In this document: piece by piece, positions 1 to 7,371 of the stretch
Layout of the letters: each line of letters starts with the position of its first letter
How positions within the stretch are numbered: position 1 is the first letter of the stretch
From: Cytophagales bacterium
GTDB lineage: Bacteria > Bacteroidota > Bacteroidia > Cytophagales > UBA9547
Reading direction: 5' to 3'
Length of the DNA stretch: 10,232 nucleotides
NCBI GenBank assembly: GCA_025360395.1
Contig: JANYCH010000052.1
Span: 1-10,232 of the forward strand
The notes under the pieces: generated by a model
The model's database searches: none
What the model saw: the letters and a program-made list of their open reading frames with translations, nothing else
What the model was told of the DNA's origin: nothing
Translations under genes and position numbers: made by a program

Positions 1-62
1 TTCTTTGGGTTCATTGCCAAAGTCGCCTTCTGATCCCTTTCTTGTTCGTATCCTTTAACCAT
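1..62 (-). CDS. ctaE: Probable cytochrome c oxidase subunit III, N-terminal fragment (cut by window edge)
   Basis: An ATG at 62-60 opens a frame that runs off the left edge after 20 complete codons. It reads MVKGYEQERDQKATLAMNPK. The 'NPKK'-type segment ahead of a first membrane helix resembles the N-terminus of Bacteroidota heme-copper oxidase subunit III, but that helix itself lies outside the window. The start is 2 bases after the ctaB stop codon, so the two genes are almost certainly co-transcribed and probably translationally coupled. Position supports the call, because in Bacteroidota a subunit III gene commonly follows ctaB in this cluster. Subunit III is a membrane protein that stabilises the oxidase core. 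The visible part is too short for certainty; another small oxidase-associated protein is possible. Confidence 0.6.
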   Translation of the reverse strand, partial: MVKGYEQERDQKATLAMNPK

Positions 63-64
63 AA

Positions 65-952
65 TTAAATTTTATCTACCATGTAAACTACCTGGATAAC
101 CAACAAATAAAGAAATGAACCAAACATGATTTTCTTTGCCGCCTTGTCATTAGAGCAATCTTTCATTAAAGAAAAGGTCTGAATTAAGAACATGACACCG
201 GCAAATGTTGCTACAATTCCGGAATTAATACCAGTAAGGCCAAACTTGACAGGTAGTAATCCAAGAGGGATTAAAAACAAAACATAAATCATAATTTGAA
301 AAGCGGTATTCATATCCTTGCCTCCGCCAGAAGGAAGTAACCTAAAACCTGCACGCTTATAATCTTCATCTAAAACCCAGGCAATAGCCCAAAAATGCGG
401 GAATTGCCAAATAAATTGTATAGAAAAAAGTGTTATAGCATGTATGTTAATGTTTTCTGTCGCAGCAACCCAACCAATAAGCGGTGGCAATGCGCCAGGA
501 ATTGCGCCAACAAAAACAGCTATTGGGCCAACTCTTTTTAATGGTGTATAAACAAAAGCATATAAAAACAAGGATGCGGATGATAACATGCAGCTTAGCA
601 TGTTCACTTTAAACATCAGGATAAAACTCCCGACAAGGAAGGTAACAATCGCGAATATACCAGCTTGAACAGAAGTTAAACGGCCACTTGGCAATGGACG
701 CGACATAGTCCTTTTCATCAGCTTGTCATATTCTTCTTCCAGTAATTGGTTAATCGTATTGGCAGAACCAGTAATAAGAAAACTTCCTATTGTAAACCAT
801 AGTAAAACTGGATCGAACTGAAATACCGGCCTTGCCAATGTATAACCAACAGCTCCGGAAAAAACAACAAAAAAGGATAAACGGAACTTCATCAGTTCCC
901 AGTATGCCTTTGCAGTTTCTTTGTAATTTAAAGTGTGTGATGCTACCAACAT
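65..952 (-). CDS. ctaB: Protoheme IX farnesyltransferase (heme O synthase)
   Basis: CtaB transfers a farnesyl group from farnesyl diphosphate to the vinyl group of protoheme, giving heme O, the precursor of heme A. The 295-residue protein is a UbiA-family integral membrane prenyltransferase of normal length with about nine hydrophobic segments. The first prenyl-diphosphate (Mg2+-binding) region is at residues 65-91, with N65, N68, E72-E74, D76 and the RT..RPLP signature at 81-88. The usual N-D-x-x-D is relaxed here to N-x-x-N with later acidic residues. The second acidic motif is DEDYKRAGF at 195-203. The ATG at 952-950 follows the ctaA stop by 6 bases, and its leader is AT-rich without a Shine-Dalgarno sequence. 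Lying directly after ctaA, it supplies heme for the oxidase encoded in the same block. Confidence is high. Confidence 0.95.
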   Translation of the reverse strand: MLVASHTLNYKETAKAYWELMKFRLSFFVVFSGAVGYTLARPVFQFDPVLLWFTIGSFLITGSANTINQLLEEEYDKLMKRTMSRPLPSGRLTSVQAGIFAIVTFLVGSFILMFKVNMLSCMLSSASLFLYAFVYTPLKRVGPIAVFVGAIPGALPPLIGWVAATENINIHAITLFSIQFIWQFPHFWAIAWVLDEDYKRAGFRLLPSGGGKDMNTAFQIMIYVLFLIPLGLLPVKFGLTGINSGIVATFAGVMFLIQTFSLMKDCSNDKAAKKIMFGSFLYLLVIQVVYMVDKI

Positions 953-958
953 ATAAAA

Positions 959-1918
959 CTAGAGCACATTTGTACTTTTTTCAAGTTGCAATTTACTTAT
1001 TAACCATGAGTAAAACTGCAATCCAAACAATAAAGTCGCCAAGAAAAGATGTATTGGTTGGGCAAATCGTGGGATAGAAAATTTTGCCATGACAACGCCA
1101 AACAAGTATTCAAGTACCAAAATAAAAACTATAGCTAAAGATAGCTTACCAGGTAAATCTGTTGAACCAGATTTTTTAAGTAAGCTTGTTACAAACCATA
1201 AATTCAAACCAACAATGATGATGGCCAATACCCTGTGAAATATGTATACATTTCCCAATTGATTTATCCAGGCATCCCTCATAGTATCATTAAATTGAAT
1301 CGCCACTGTATCTATTTCTTGTCGAACCTGTGTCCCAATAAGAATTTGTACCAGTGTTAATGATGAAAGCAGCAAAATGAAATTACGCTTTTCAAAATTA
1401 GTCTTCCAATCAGGCTGTATGGTTTTAGCCAATAGGTATAATGCAAACGATAGTATTACCAAAGCAATTAACATATGAATGGTAATCATGTACTTCGAAA
1501 GATTTGTTGAAACGACTTTAGCACCAATAAACCCCTGGATACCAGTGAGAATTACAATCACCAGAGAAATATAAAATAAATTTGGTTGAAGTTTTATAAA
1601 TCTAAAAGAATATAAGACTGTAGCAAATACAGAAACTCCAAGAATTGCACCCAATAATCTATTTAAATACTCAATCCAGGTTTTAAATACATTAAAATCA
1701 GCAATGAAATGATTCCCAACTTTAAATTGCTGCTTATAATCTGTCGGTAATTGAGAAACATTTGTAGGAGGGATCCATGTACCAAAACACTTGGGCCAAT
1801 CCGGACAACCCATTCCTGAACCAGTACTTCTTACTATGCCCCCTGCTGCAATAACAAGGTAAATAAGAAGTACTGAGGTTAATACAAGTTTTCTAAACGT
1901 ACTTGTATCAGTGTGCAT
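959..1918 (-). CDS. ctaA: Heme A synthase (COX15/CtaA family)
   Basis: CtaA oxidises the C8 methyl of heme O to a formyl group, making heme A for the aa3-type oxidase. The 319-residue protein has about eight membrane segments. The N-terminal GGIVRSTGSGMGCPDW block (residues 26-41) is the family signature. Expected heme-ligand histidines are seen at H148, H228 (in FHRVLA) and H290. The first motif, usually E-x-x-H-R, reads E83-Y-L-N86-R87, so its histidine is replaced by asparagine while the glutamate is kept. One cysteine pair (C38, C44) sits in the first extracytoplasmic loop; I see no matching pair in the later loop. The ATG at 1918-1916 lies inside the end of ctaD, overlapping it by 11 bases, which suggests translational coupling. 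The family call is secure. Confidence 0.95.
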   Translation of the reverse strand: MHTDTSTFRKLVLTSVLLIYLVIAAGGIVRSTGSGMGCPDWPKCFGTWIPPTNVSQLPTDYKQQFKVGNHFIADFNVFKTWIEYLNRLLGAILGVSVFATVLYSFRFIKLQPNLFYISLVIVILTGIQGFIGAKVVSTNLSKYMITIHMLIALVILSFALYLLAKTIQPDWKTNFEKRNFILLLSSLTLVQILIGTQVRQEIDTVAIQFNDTMRDAWINQLGNVYIFHRVLAIIIVGLNLWFVTSLLKKSGSTDLPGKLSLAIVFILVLEYLFGVVMAKFSIPRFAQPIHLFLATLLFGLQFYSWLISKLQLEKSTNVL

Positions 1919-3776
1919 TTGAAGCCTTCATCTCTTCCTGCTCTTCTTTCACCATCTCAGCTTCATAAGGGAGATTTGATTCTGGAGTAGATGATAAAGG
2001 TATATTTTGAGGAATAAAGTCGTCAGCTGCACCTGGTTTACTGTAGTCATAAGGCCATCTGTAAACAATAGGTATTTCACCTGGCCAATTACCATGTCCA
2101 GGATTAACAGGAGTAGTCCATTCCAATGTATTAGAATGCCACGGGTTCATTGGCGCTTTTTTACCTTTAAATATGCTGTAAAGGAAGTTGAACACGAAAA
2201 TAAACTGGGCAGAGAAGGTTACAAAAGCCGCAACACTGATGAACGCGTTCAGATCAGTAAAGGTATCGAAAGCTTGGAATCCTGTCCAAGAATAATACCT
2301 TCTAGGGAATCCGGCTATTCCTATATAGTGCATTGGGAAGAATACAAGATATGCACCAACAAAAGTCACCCAGAAGTGGATATATCCAAGCCTGTTATCC
2401 ATCATCCTTCCAAACATTTTAGGAAACCAATGGTAAACACCAGCCACCATTCCGAAGAAAGAAGCAGATCCCATTACAAGGTGAAAATGCGCTACCACAA
2501 AATATGTATCGTGTAATTGAATATCAAGAGCAGCATTACCTAAAATTAATCCGGTTAGTCCTCCTGAAATAAAGTATGACACAAGACCGATGGAAAATAA
2601 CATAGCAGGAGTGAATACTATATTACCTCTCCACAAAGTAGCTATATAGTTAAATGCTTTTACTGCTGAAGGCACTGCAATAATTAAAGTAAGAAGCATG
2701 AATATTGATCCTAAGAAAGGATTCATTCCTGTTACGAACATGTGATGGGCCCAAACGATAAAGGACAAGAATGCAATCCCAAAAATAGAACCAATCATTG
2801 CCTTGTAACCAAATATCGGCTTGCGCGAATTAGTTGCAATAATTTCAGAAGTAATACCTAATGCAGGAAGCAATACAATATAAACCTCCGGGTGACCTAA
2901 GAACCAGAATAAATGCTGAAATAACAATGGACTACCACCAACATTATGTAATGCTTCTCCTGCAATATAAATTTCTGATAGATAGAAACTTGTACCGAAG
3001 CTTCTGTCAAAAATCAATAATAAAGCAGCAGAAAACAACACAGGAAAAGAAAGTACTCCAATAATAGCTGTCACAAAAAATGCCCAGATTGTTAGAGGCA
3101 TTCTGAGGAATGACATACCAGCAGTTCTCAGGTTAATTACTGTGGTGATGTAATTAATACTTCCTAATAAACTGGAAACAATGAATATTGCCATACTGCA
3201 AAGCCATAATGTCATACCCAAACCTGAACCAGACATAGCTTGAGGTAATGCACTTAGAGGAGGATAAATCACCCATCCACCACTCGCTGGACCCGTTTCA
3301 GTGAAAATTGAAACAAACATTATCACACTTGAAAGAAAGAAAAACCAATAAGAAAGCATATTCAGAAAACCTGAAGCCATATCCCGGGCACCAATCTGGA
3401 GAGGGATAAGGAAATTACTGAATGTACCACTTAATCCCGCTGTTAATACAAAGAATACCATGATTGTACCGTGCATTGTAACCAAAGCGAGGTAAAATTC
3501 AGGGTTCATTTTACCATTTTCAATCCAGCCTCCCAATAAAGGTTTAAGCCATTCAAGGCTCTGACCGGGAAAACCTAATTGTAAACGGAACAACATTGAC
3601 ATTCCTCCTCCGATAATTGCCCAAAACATCCCAGAAATAAGGAATTGCTTTGCGATTACTTTGTGGTCTTCAGAAAATATATATTTCCTGATAAAGGGAA
3701 GTTCGTGATGCTCGTGTTCATGATCATGTGCATGGACATCATCATGAGAATCTATATGTAAATTAACTGTAGACAT
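1908..3776 (-). CDS. ctaD: Cytochrome c oxidase subunit I, A1-type heme-copper oxidase
   Basis: This is the catalytic subunit that reduces O2 to water and pumps protons. The 622-residue protein has the twelve-helix heme-copper oxidase core. Ligands are visible: H102 and H432 for low-spin heme a, H430 for heme a3, and H295, H344 and H345 for CuB. Y299 in GHPEVY is the residue expected to be cross-linked to H295. E297 in the same motif marks subfamily A1. K325 (GYKAMIG) marks the K-channel, N121 and D132 the D-channel entrance, and R492-R493 the heme propionate pair. Residues 7-24 form an unusual acidic tail with eight histidines, just before the conserved FSEDHK segment. The ATG at 3776-3774 is 12 bases after the ctaC stop. 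The 3' end overlaps ctaA by 11 bases. All catalytic residues are present, so it should be functional. Confidence 0.98.
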   Translation of the reverse strand: MSTVNLHIDSHDDVHAHDHEHEHHELPFIRKYIFSEDHKVIAKQFLISGMFWAIIGGGMSMLFRLQLGFPGQSLEWLKPLLGGWIENGKMNPEFYLALVTMHGTIMVFFVLTAGLSGTFSNFLIPLQIGARDMASGFLNMLSYWFFFLSSVIMFVSIFTETGPASGGWVIYPPLSALPQAMSGSGLGMTLWLCSMAIFIVSSLLGSINYITTVINLRTAGMSFLRMPLTIWAFFVTAIIGVLSFPVLFSAALLLIFDRSFGTSFYLSEIYIAGEALHNVGGSPLLFQHLFWFLGHPEVYIVLLPALGITSEIIATNSRKPIFGYKAMIGSIFGIAFLSFIVWAHHMFVTGMNPFLGSIFMLLTLIIAVPSAVKAFNYIATLWRGNIVFTPAMLFSIGLVSYFISGGLTGLILGNAALDIQLHDTYFVVAHFHLVMGSASFFGMVAGVYHWFPKMFGRMMDNRLGYIHFWVTFVGAYLVFFPMHYIGIAGFPRRYYSWTGFQAFDTFTDLNAFISVAAFVTFSAQFIFVFNFLYSIFKGKKAPMNPWHSNTLEWTTPVNPGHGNWPGEIPIVYRWPYDYSKPGAADDFIPQNIPLSSTPESNLPYEAEMVKEEQEEMKASNAH

Positions 3777-3788
3777 ATGTATTGGAAA

Positions 3789-4850
3789 TTATAATGATGA
3801 TAGTTCGTCTTTATGAACTTTTGTTTCTGTAGCCTTTGGTGTGGCAGTTACTTTCTTTAAAGTCTCAGCAAAGTAATCTTCGTTTTGAGATTTCCAGCTT
3901 TTCTGAGATGCTACCCATTTTTGATATTCAGCAGGCTCATCCACAACAACGAGGAACCTCATTGCAAAATGGCCTCTTCCACAAACCTCAGTACAAGCCA
4001 GTTCATAATTAAACTTAGGATCACCAGTTTTTGTCCTCATTTCATTTGTTGAAATTGTAGGAGTAAACAAAAAACTAGTTTGCATCCCTGGCACAGCATC
4101 CATTTTGACCCTGAAGTGAGGAAGAAACACACTATGTATAACATCTCTTGCCCTGATTTTTAATAACACAGGGTTGCCTTTTTGAAAGTGTAATTCCCTA
4201 GGAATAAAATCGTCTTCTGAACTTTTATCTTCCACCTTAATTCCAAATTCATTGTTAGGATCAATTCTGCGGAAATTATATTCACCTAATCTATTATCCT
4301 TACCAGGATAGCGGACTTGCCAAGCAAACTGTTTTCCCATTATCTCTATAACCGTAGAATTAGCAGGTGCTTCAGTCTGAGTAATATTCGTCCATAATTT
4401 CAAACCTGAAAAAAGGAGGATTACCAATACAATAGCGGGAACAATAGTCCAGATTCTTTCTATAGTATGGTTATCAGGATAGAAATAACCCCTTCTGTCT
4501 TCCTTATAAGCATATAAATAAGGGAATACGAATAGTAATATATTAGTTATTACAAAAGCTATGAGAATGACAATCATAGATATCCAAAACAATGAGTCAG
4601 CTTCTGCACCATGAATTGAGGCAGCATCTGGTAAATAATCCTTCTTGGCAATTTCATGATAACCAAACATTCCTACAAAGAACACAATCATGAAAATTAC
4701 GAACAGAATACCGTGTACTTTGTTACCTGCAACATCCACACGTTTATTGTATGAGCCTTTTAACACATTTAACAAAACCTGCGTACGAAATAGTAAGGCA
4801 AATACTATTGCAAACAGTAAAATCCCTGAAATTATAAGTATAGATATCAT
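3789..4850 (-). CDS. ctaC: Cytochrome c oxidase subunit II (CuA subunit)
   Basis: Subunit II accepts electrons from cytochrome c at the binuclear CuA centre and passes them to heme a in subunit I. The 353-residue protein shows four hydrophobic segments (about 3-21, 46-63, 87-112 and 133-153), two more than the classic hairpin. A periplasmic cupredoxin domain follows. The CuA ligands are all present: H239, C286, E288, C290, H294 and M297. The aromatic GKQFAWQVRYPG segment (172-183) contains the tryptophan of the usual electron-entry patch. There is no CxxCH, so this is not a caa3-type subunit with a fused cytochrome c; the electron donor must be separate, plausibly ActE of the neighbouring complex. 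The ATG at 4850-4848 follows actF by 33 bases, the largest gap in the block. That gap shows no clear promoter or terminator. Confidence 0.96.
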   Translation of the reverse strand: MISILIISGILLFAIVFALLFRTQVLLNVLKGSYNKRVDVAGNKVHGILFVIFMIVFFVGMFGYHEIAKKDYLPDAASIHGAEADSLFWISMIVILIAFVITNILLFVFPYLYAYKEDRRGYFYPDNHTIERIWTIVPAIVLVILLFSGLKLWTNITQTEAPANSTVIEIMGKQFAWQVRYPGKDNRLGEYNFRRIDPNNEFGIKVEDKSSEDDFIPRELHFQKGNPVLLKIRARDVIHSVFLPHFRVKMDAVPGMQTSFLFTPTISTNEMRTKTGDPKFNYELACTEVCGRGHFAMRFLVVVDEPAEYQKWVASQKSWKSQNEDYFAETLKKVTATPKATETKVHKDELSSL

Positions 4851-4883
4851 ATTAGAAACTAAATAATTTTTAACCTTTAACTG

Positions 4884-6188
4884 CTAAATATCGTGATGAA
4901 TGCTTTCCTCTAACAGGGGATGATTCTTAGGTATTAACAAAGCTTTTGAAAGAAATGTTAGTGAAATCAGTGCAAATATTCCAAAATAAATCATGATTGA
5001 TCCAATTTCGAGAAAACCAAAATCACTATGTCCTTTTGTTGTCCCAGGCATAATCATCAGATAGAAATCTATCCAGTGACCAAATAATAAACCTATACAA
5101 ACAATCTTAAGGAAAATCTTAAGTCTCTTTGTTTCCCTCGTCATCAACACTATGAAAGGAAACACAAAATTAATGAAGATATTAAAGAAGAACAGGAACC
5201 TGTAATACTGGCCAAAACGATCCAACCTGTCTACAAAGTATCCGATCTCTTCCGGAATGTTGGCATAGAAAATCAAAAGGAACTGTGCAAACCAAACATA
5301 AGTCCAGAATATTGAGAAGGCGAAAATAAGTTTTCCCAAATCGTGTAAGTGACTGTCATTAACAATTTTAAGGTATCCTGCATCTTTTAAGAAAACGATG
5401 ATCAGGGTAATTGCTGCTAAACCGCTTACATGCCAGCTTGCAAGCACATACCAACCAAACATTGTACTGAACCAGTGAGTGTCAATTGACATAACCCAAT
5501 CCCATGCAGAAGTTGAAGAGGTAACTCCAAAAATCAAAAGGAAAGTAGCTCCCCAAACTATACTTTTATCATAGTGATTTACACCACCATTCAAGTCTTC
5601 CTGTAATGAGTGCCTCCTCATAGCAAGAAACACAACAAACCAAAGAACGAAATAGGCGATCATTCTTCCAAGAAAGAAAGGTGTATTTAGAAATCCAGAC
5701 TTACCGGCAATAATTTTATCATAATTTTCACTGCCCTTATCCATTATACCTTCATGAGTCCAATGGAATAAATCATGAGATCCGAAAAAGAATACTAACA
5801 ACATAGAAACTGCAGCAAACGGAAGGTAATATCCGAATGACTGAGGAATCCTTATAAATGCGGCTGACCAACCTGCATAGGATACGTAGTTGTAAGCACA
5901 AAAGAAAATCCCAACAACTGCTATACCTGTAAAGAATACATTATTTACCCACAAGGTTGCAAACAAGCGTTGAGTCCAGTGAAAAGCATGTTCGCCTCCA
6001 TGTGCCACAGCTGCAGCACCTTCATGACCTTCTGCAGCATGGCTTTCACCATTTAGCAAAAGAAATATACCTACTGCCAGAAAAATAATCCCAAGGACAA
6101 TTGTTATCCAAAGCTTGTTTCTTAAGCCAGAAGTAAAAACAAATTTCTCTTCCAGATCTACGTGATGATGTTCGACGTGAACTCCCAT
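4884..6188 (-). CDS. actF: Alternative Complex III membrane subunit ActF
   Basis: ActF is one of two large membrane subunits of the ACIII quinol:cytochrome c oxidoreductase and is related to NrfD/PsrC-type proteins. The 434-residue product has about ten hydrophobic segments (the first at about 28-45, the last at about 393-417), the expected size and topology. The W-D-W-V-M-S-I-D-T-H-W-F-S-T-M-F segment at 229-244 is a strong family signature. Two histidine clusters stand out: H4, H7, H8 and H9 at the N-terminus, and H50, H55, H63, H67 and H70 in the first loop, which is otherwise Ala/Gly/Glu-rich. The gene sits between actE (26 bases upstream) and ctaC (33 bases downstream), at the junction of the ACIII and oxidase blocks. 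The stop codon is TAG. The family assignment is strong. Confidence 0.93.
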   Translation of the reverse strand: MGVHVEHHHVDLEEKFVFTSGLRNKLWITIVLGIIFLAVGIFLLLNGESHAAEGHEGAAAVAHGGEHAFHWTQRLFATLWVNNVFFTGIAVVGIFFCAYNYVSYAGWSAAFIRIPQSFGYYLPFAAVSMLLVFFFGSHDLFHWTHEGIMDKGSENYDKIIAGKSGFLNTPFFLGRMIAYFVLWFVVFLAMRRHSLQEDLNGGVNHYDKSIVWGATFLLIFGVTSSTSAWDWVMSIDTHWFSTMFGWYVLASWHVSGLAAITLIIVFLKDAGYLKIVNDSHLHDLGKLIFAFSIFWTYVWFAQFLLIFYANIPEEIGYFVDRLDRFGQYYRFLFFFNIFINFVFPFIVLMTRETKRLKIFLKIVCIGLLFGHWIDFYLMIMPGTTKGHSDFGFLEIGSIMIYFGIFALISLTFLSKALLIPKNHPLLEESIHHDI

Positions 6189-6214
6189 TATTTGAATTTT
6201 ATATTAGAATGAAA

Positions 6215-6826
6215 TTATTGTTGCTTTTGAAGTTGTTGCACATAATGTACAATCTTCCATCTGTCTTCTACACTTACCTGAGAAGCGTGTGGCCACATTC
6301 TGTTTCTTCCAAATGTTATAGTATGGAAAATATGTCCTGCCTTGTCTTCTGCCACCCTACCTTTTGAATAAGAAGGAACCCCTTTGTACATTTCACCTAC
6401 TAATCCATCTCCCTGACCAGTTTCACCATGACAATGCTGGCAATATCTTTCATACAGAACTTTTCCGTCTGCCAGAACTGCAGGTGTTGAATCAATTGGA
6501 TTCTTAATTGTTCTTCCTGCTAATTCGAAACTGTCCTTATGCAAATGATAAATATTAGGTTCTTCATCAAGCGATTCCTTCAAAGGATTATAACCATTTC
6601 TTCTAATGGTATTTTTTGCAGGAACCCTCATGTTCATGTTGTGGGGGTTATTAGGATTGGAACTGTAATCATCACCATACTTTTTATCAACAACCTGAGT
6701 TAGTGGTTCATAGGCATCAGAAACATACATTTGAGAAGCATACTCCCTTCCTGTGTCTTCCTTACCTCTTGAACAAGAGAAGATCAGTATTGAAAGTATT
6801 GCGAAAAGAAAATAGATATTTTTCAT
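6215..6826 (-). CDS. actE: Alternative Complex III monoheme cytochrome c, lipoprotein (ActE)
   Basis: ActE is the monoheme c subunit of ACIII and is thought to hand electrons to the terminal oxidase. The 203-residue protein starts with a lipoprotein signal peptide: K2, a hydrophobic run to residue 16, then I15-F16-S17-C18 as lipobox, so the mature form is probably lipid-anchored through C18 on the periplasmic face. The heme attachment site is C129-Q-H-C132-H133, followed by the GxGDG loop typical of class I cytochromes c. M177 in the GRNRMWPHASQ segment is the likely sixth heme ligand. The C-terminal RWKIVHYVQQLQ helix is also characteristic. It lies 18 bases after actD and 26 bases before actF. 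Being physically separate from CtaC, which has no heme c, it is a good candidate for the link between the two complexes. Confidence 0.94.
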   Translation of the reverse strand: MKNIYFLFAILSILIFSCSRGKEDTGREYASQMYVSDAYEPLTQVVDKKYGDDYSSNPNNPHNMNMRVPAKNTIRRNGYNPLKESLDEEPNIYHLHKDSFELAGRTIKNPIDSTPAVLADGKVLYERYCQHCHGETGQGDGLVGEMYKGVPSYSKGRVAEDKAGHIFHTITFGRNRMWPHASQVSVEDRWKIVHYVQQLQKQQ

Positions 6827-6844
6827 TTTTAAGTCTTGTCTGAA

Positions 6845-7369
6845 TTAAACTTCTTTTTCAAAAACTTCAGAGGCTCCGTTATCCTTTAAAATCTGATTGA
6901 TCTTGTCTAGGGCCAAATGATTTCTGTCTAGTTGAATTGCCACAATAAATTTATCGTCAGTACTTCTGGGGTCAAACATCACAGGAGTTAAACCAGGAAG
7001 AAGTTTTGCAATAACAAAGAAGGTCAGGGTCATCCCATAAGCGGTGAATAACACTGTACACTCAAAAGTTACCGGAATAAAAATTGGGATTGCAGCATTT
7101 GGCTTACCACCTATGTTCATCGGCCAGTCAATGCCCATCATGGAATAGATCATGGTAATACCAAGGATCATACCTAATGTACCAAACATAAAGGCCACTA
7201 TGTCTATACGGCTCCTTTCATATCCTAACGCCCGGTCTAAACCGTGTACAGGAAAGGGTGTAAAGACTTCATGTATCTTAACTCCCTCATGGCGAATATG
7301 TTCTACTGAATGCAGCAATACATCTTCGTCATCAAATATACCAACCAGGAATTTACCTTGTACAGACAT
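6845..7369 (-). CDS. actD: Alternative Complex III membrane subunit ActD (DUF3341)
   Basis: ActD is a small membrane subunit of ACIII of the DUF3341 family; it binds no known cofactor and appears structural. The 174-residue protein has a soluble N-terminal part (1-55) that starts with a G-x-F-D-D-E segment and contains a T-P-F-P-V-H-G-L motif (37-44). Two membrane helices follow at about 57-79 and 96-121. The C-terminal tail has FDPRSTDDKF (132-141), typical of the family. Length matches ActD. The ATG at 7369-7367 lies only 2 bases after the actC stop, so the pair is probably translationally coupled, and actE follows 18 bases downstream. Gene order actC-actD-actE-actF matches other ACIII clusters. 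No key feature is missing. Confidence 0.93.
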   Translation of the reverse strand: MSVQGKFLVGIFDDEDVLLHSVEHIRHEGVKIHEVFTPFPVHGLDRALGYERSRIDIVAFMFGTLGMILGITMIYSMMGIDWPMNIGGKPNAAIPIFIPVTFECTVLFTAYGMTLTFFVIAKLLPGLTPVMFDPRSTDDKFIVAIQLDRNHLALDKINQILKDNGASEVFEKEV

Positions 7370-7371
7370 GA

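Noticed and set aside
832..1077. 81-codon plus-strand frame crossing the ctaB/ctaA junction
   Set aside because: It is antisense to two well-supported genes and has no domain; a chance frame.
2007..2516. 169-codon plus-strand open frame
   Set aside because: It lies wholly antisense to ctaD, whose residues there are highly conserved. Its translation is rich in Arg, Ser, His and Ile with no recognisable domain. It is a shadow frame.
4851..4883. Possible internal promoter between actF and ctaC
   Set aside because: The gap is only 33 bases and AT-rich; I could not see a convincing Bacteroidota -33/-7 pair (TTTG and TAnnTTTG).
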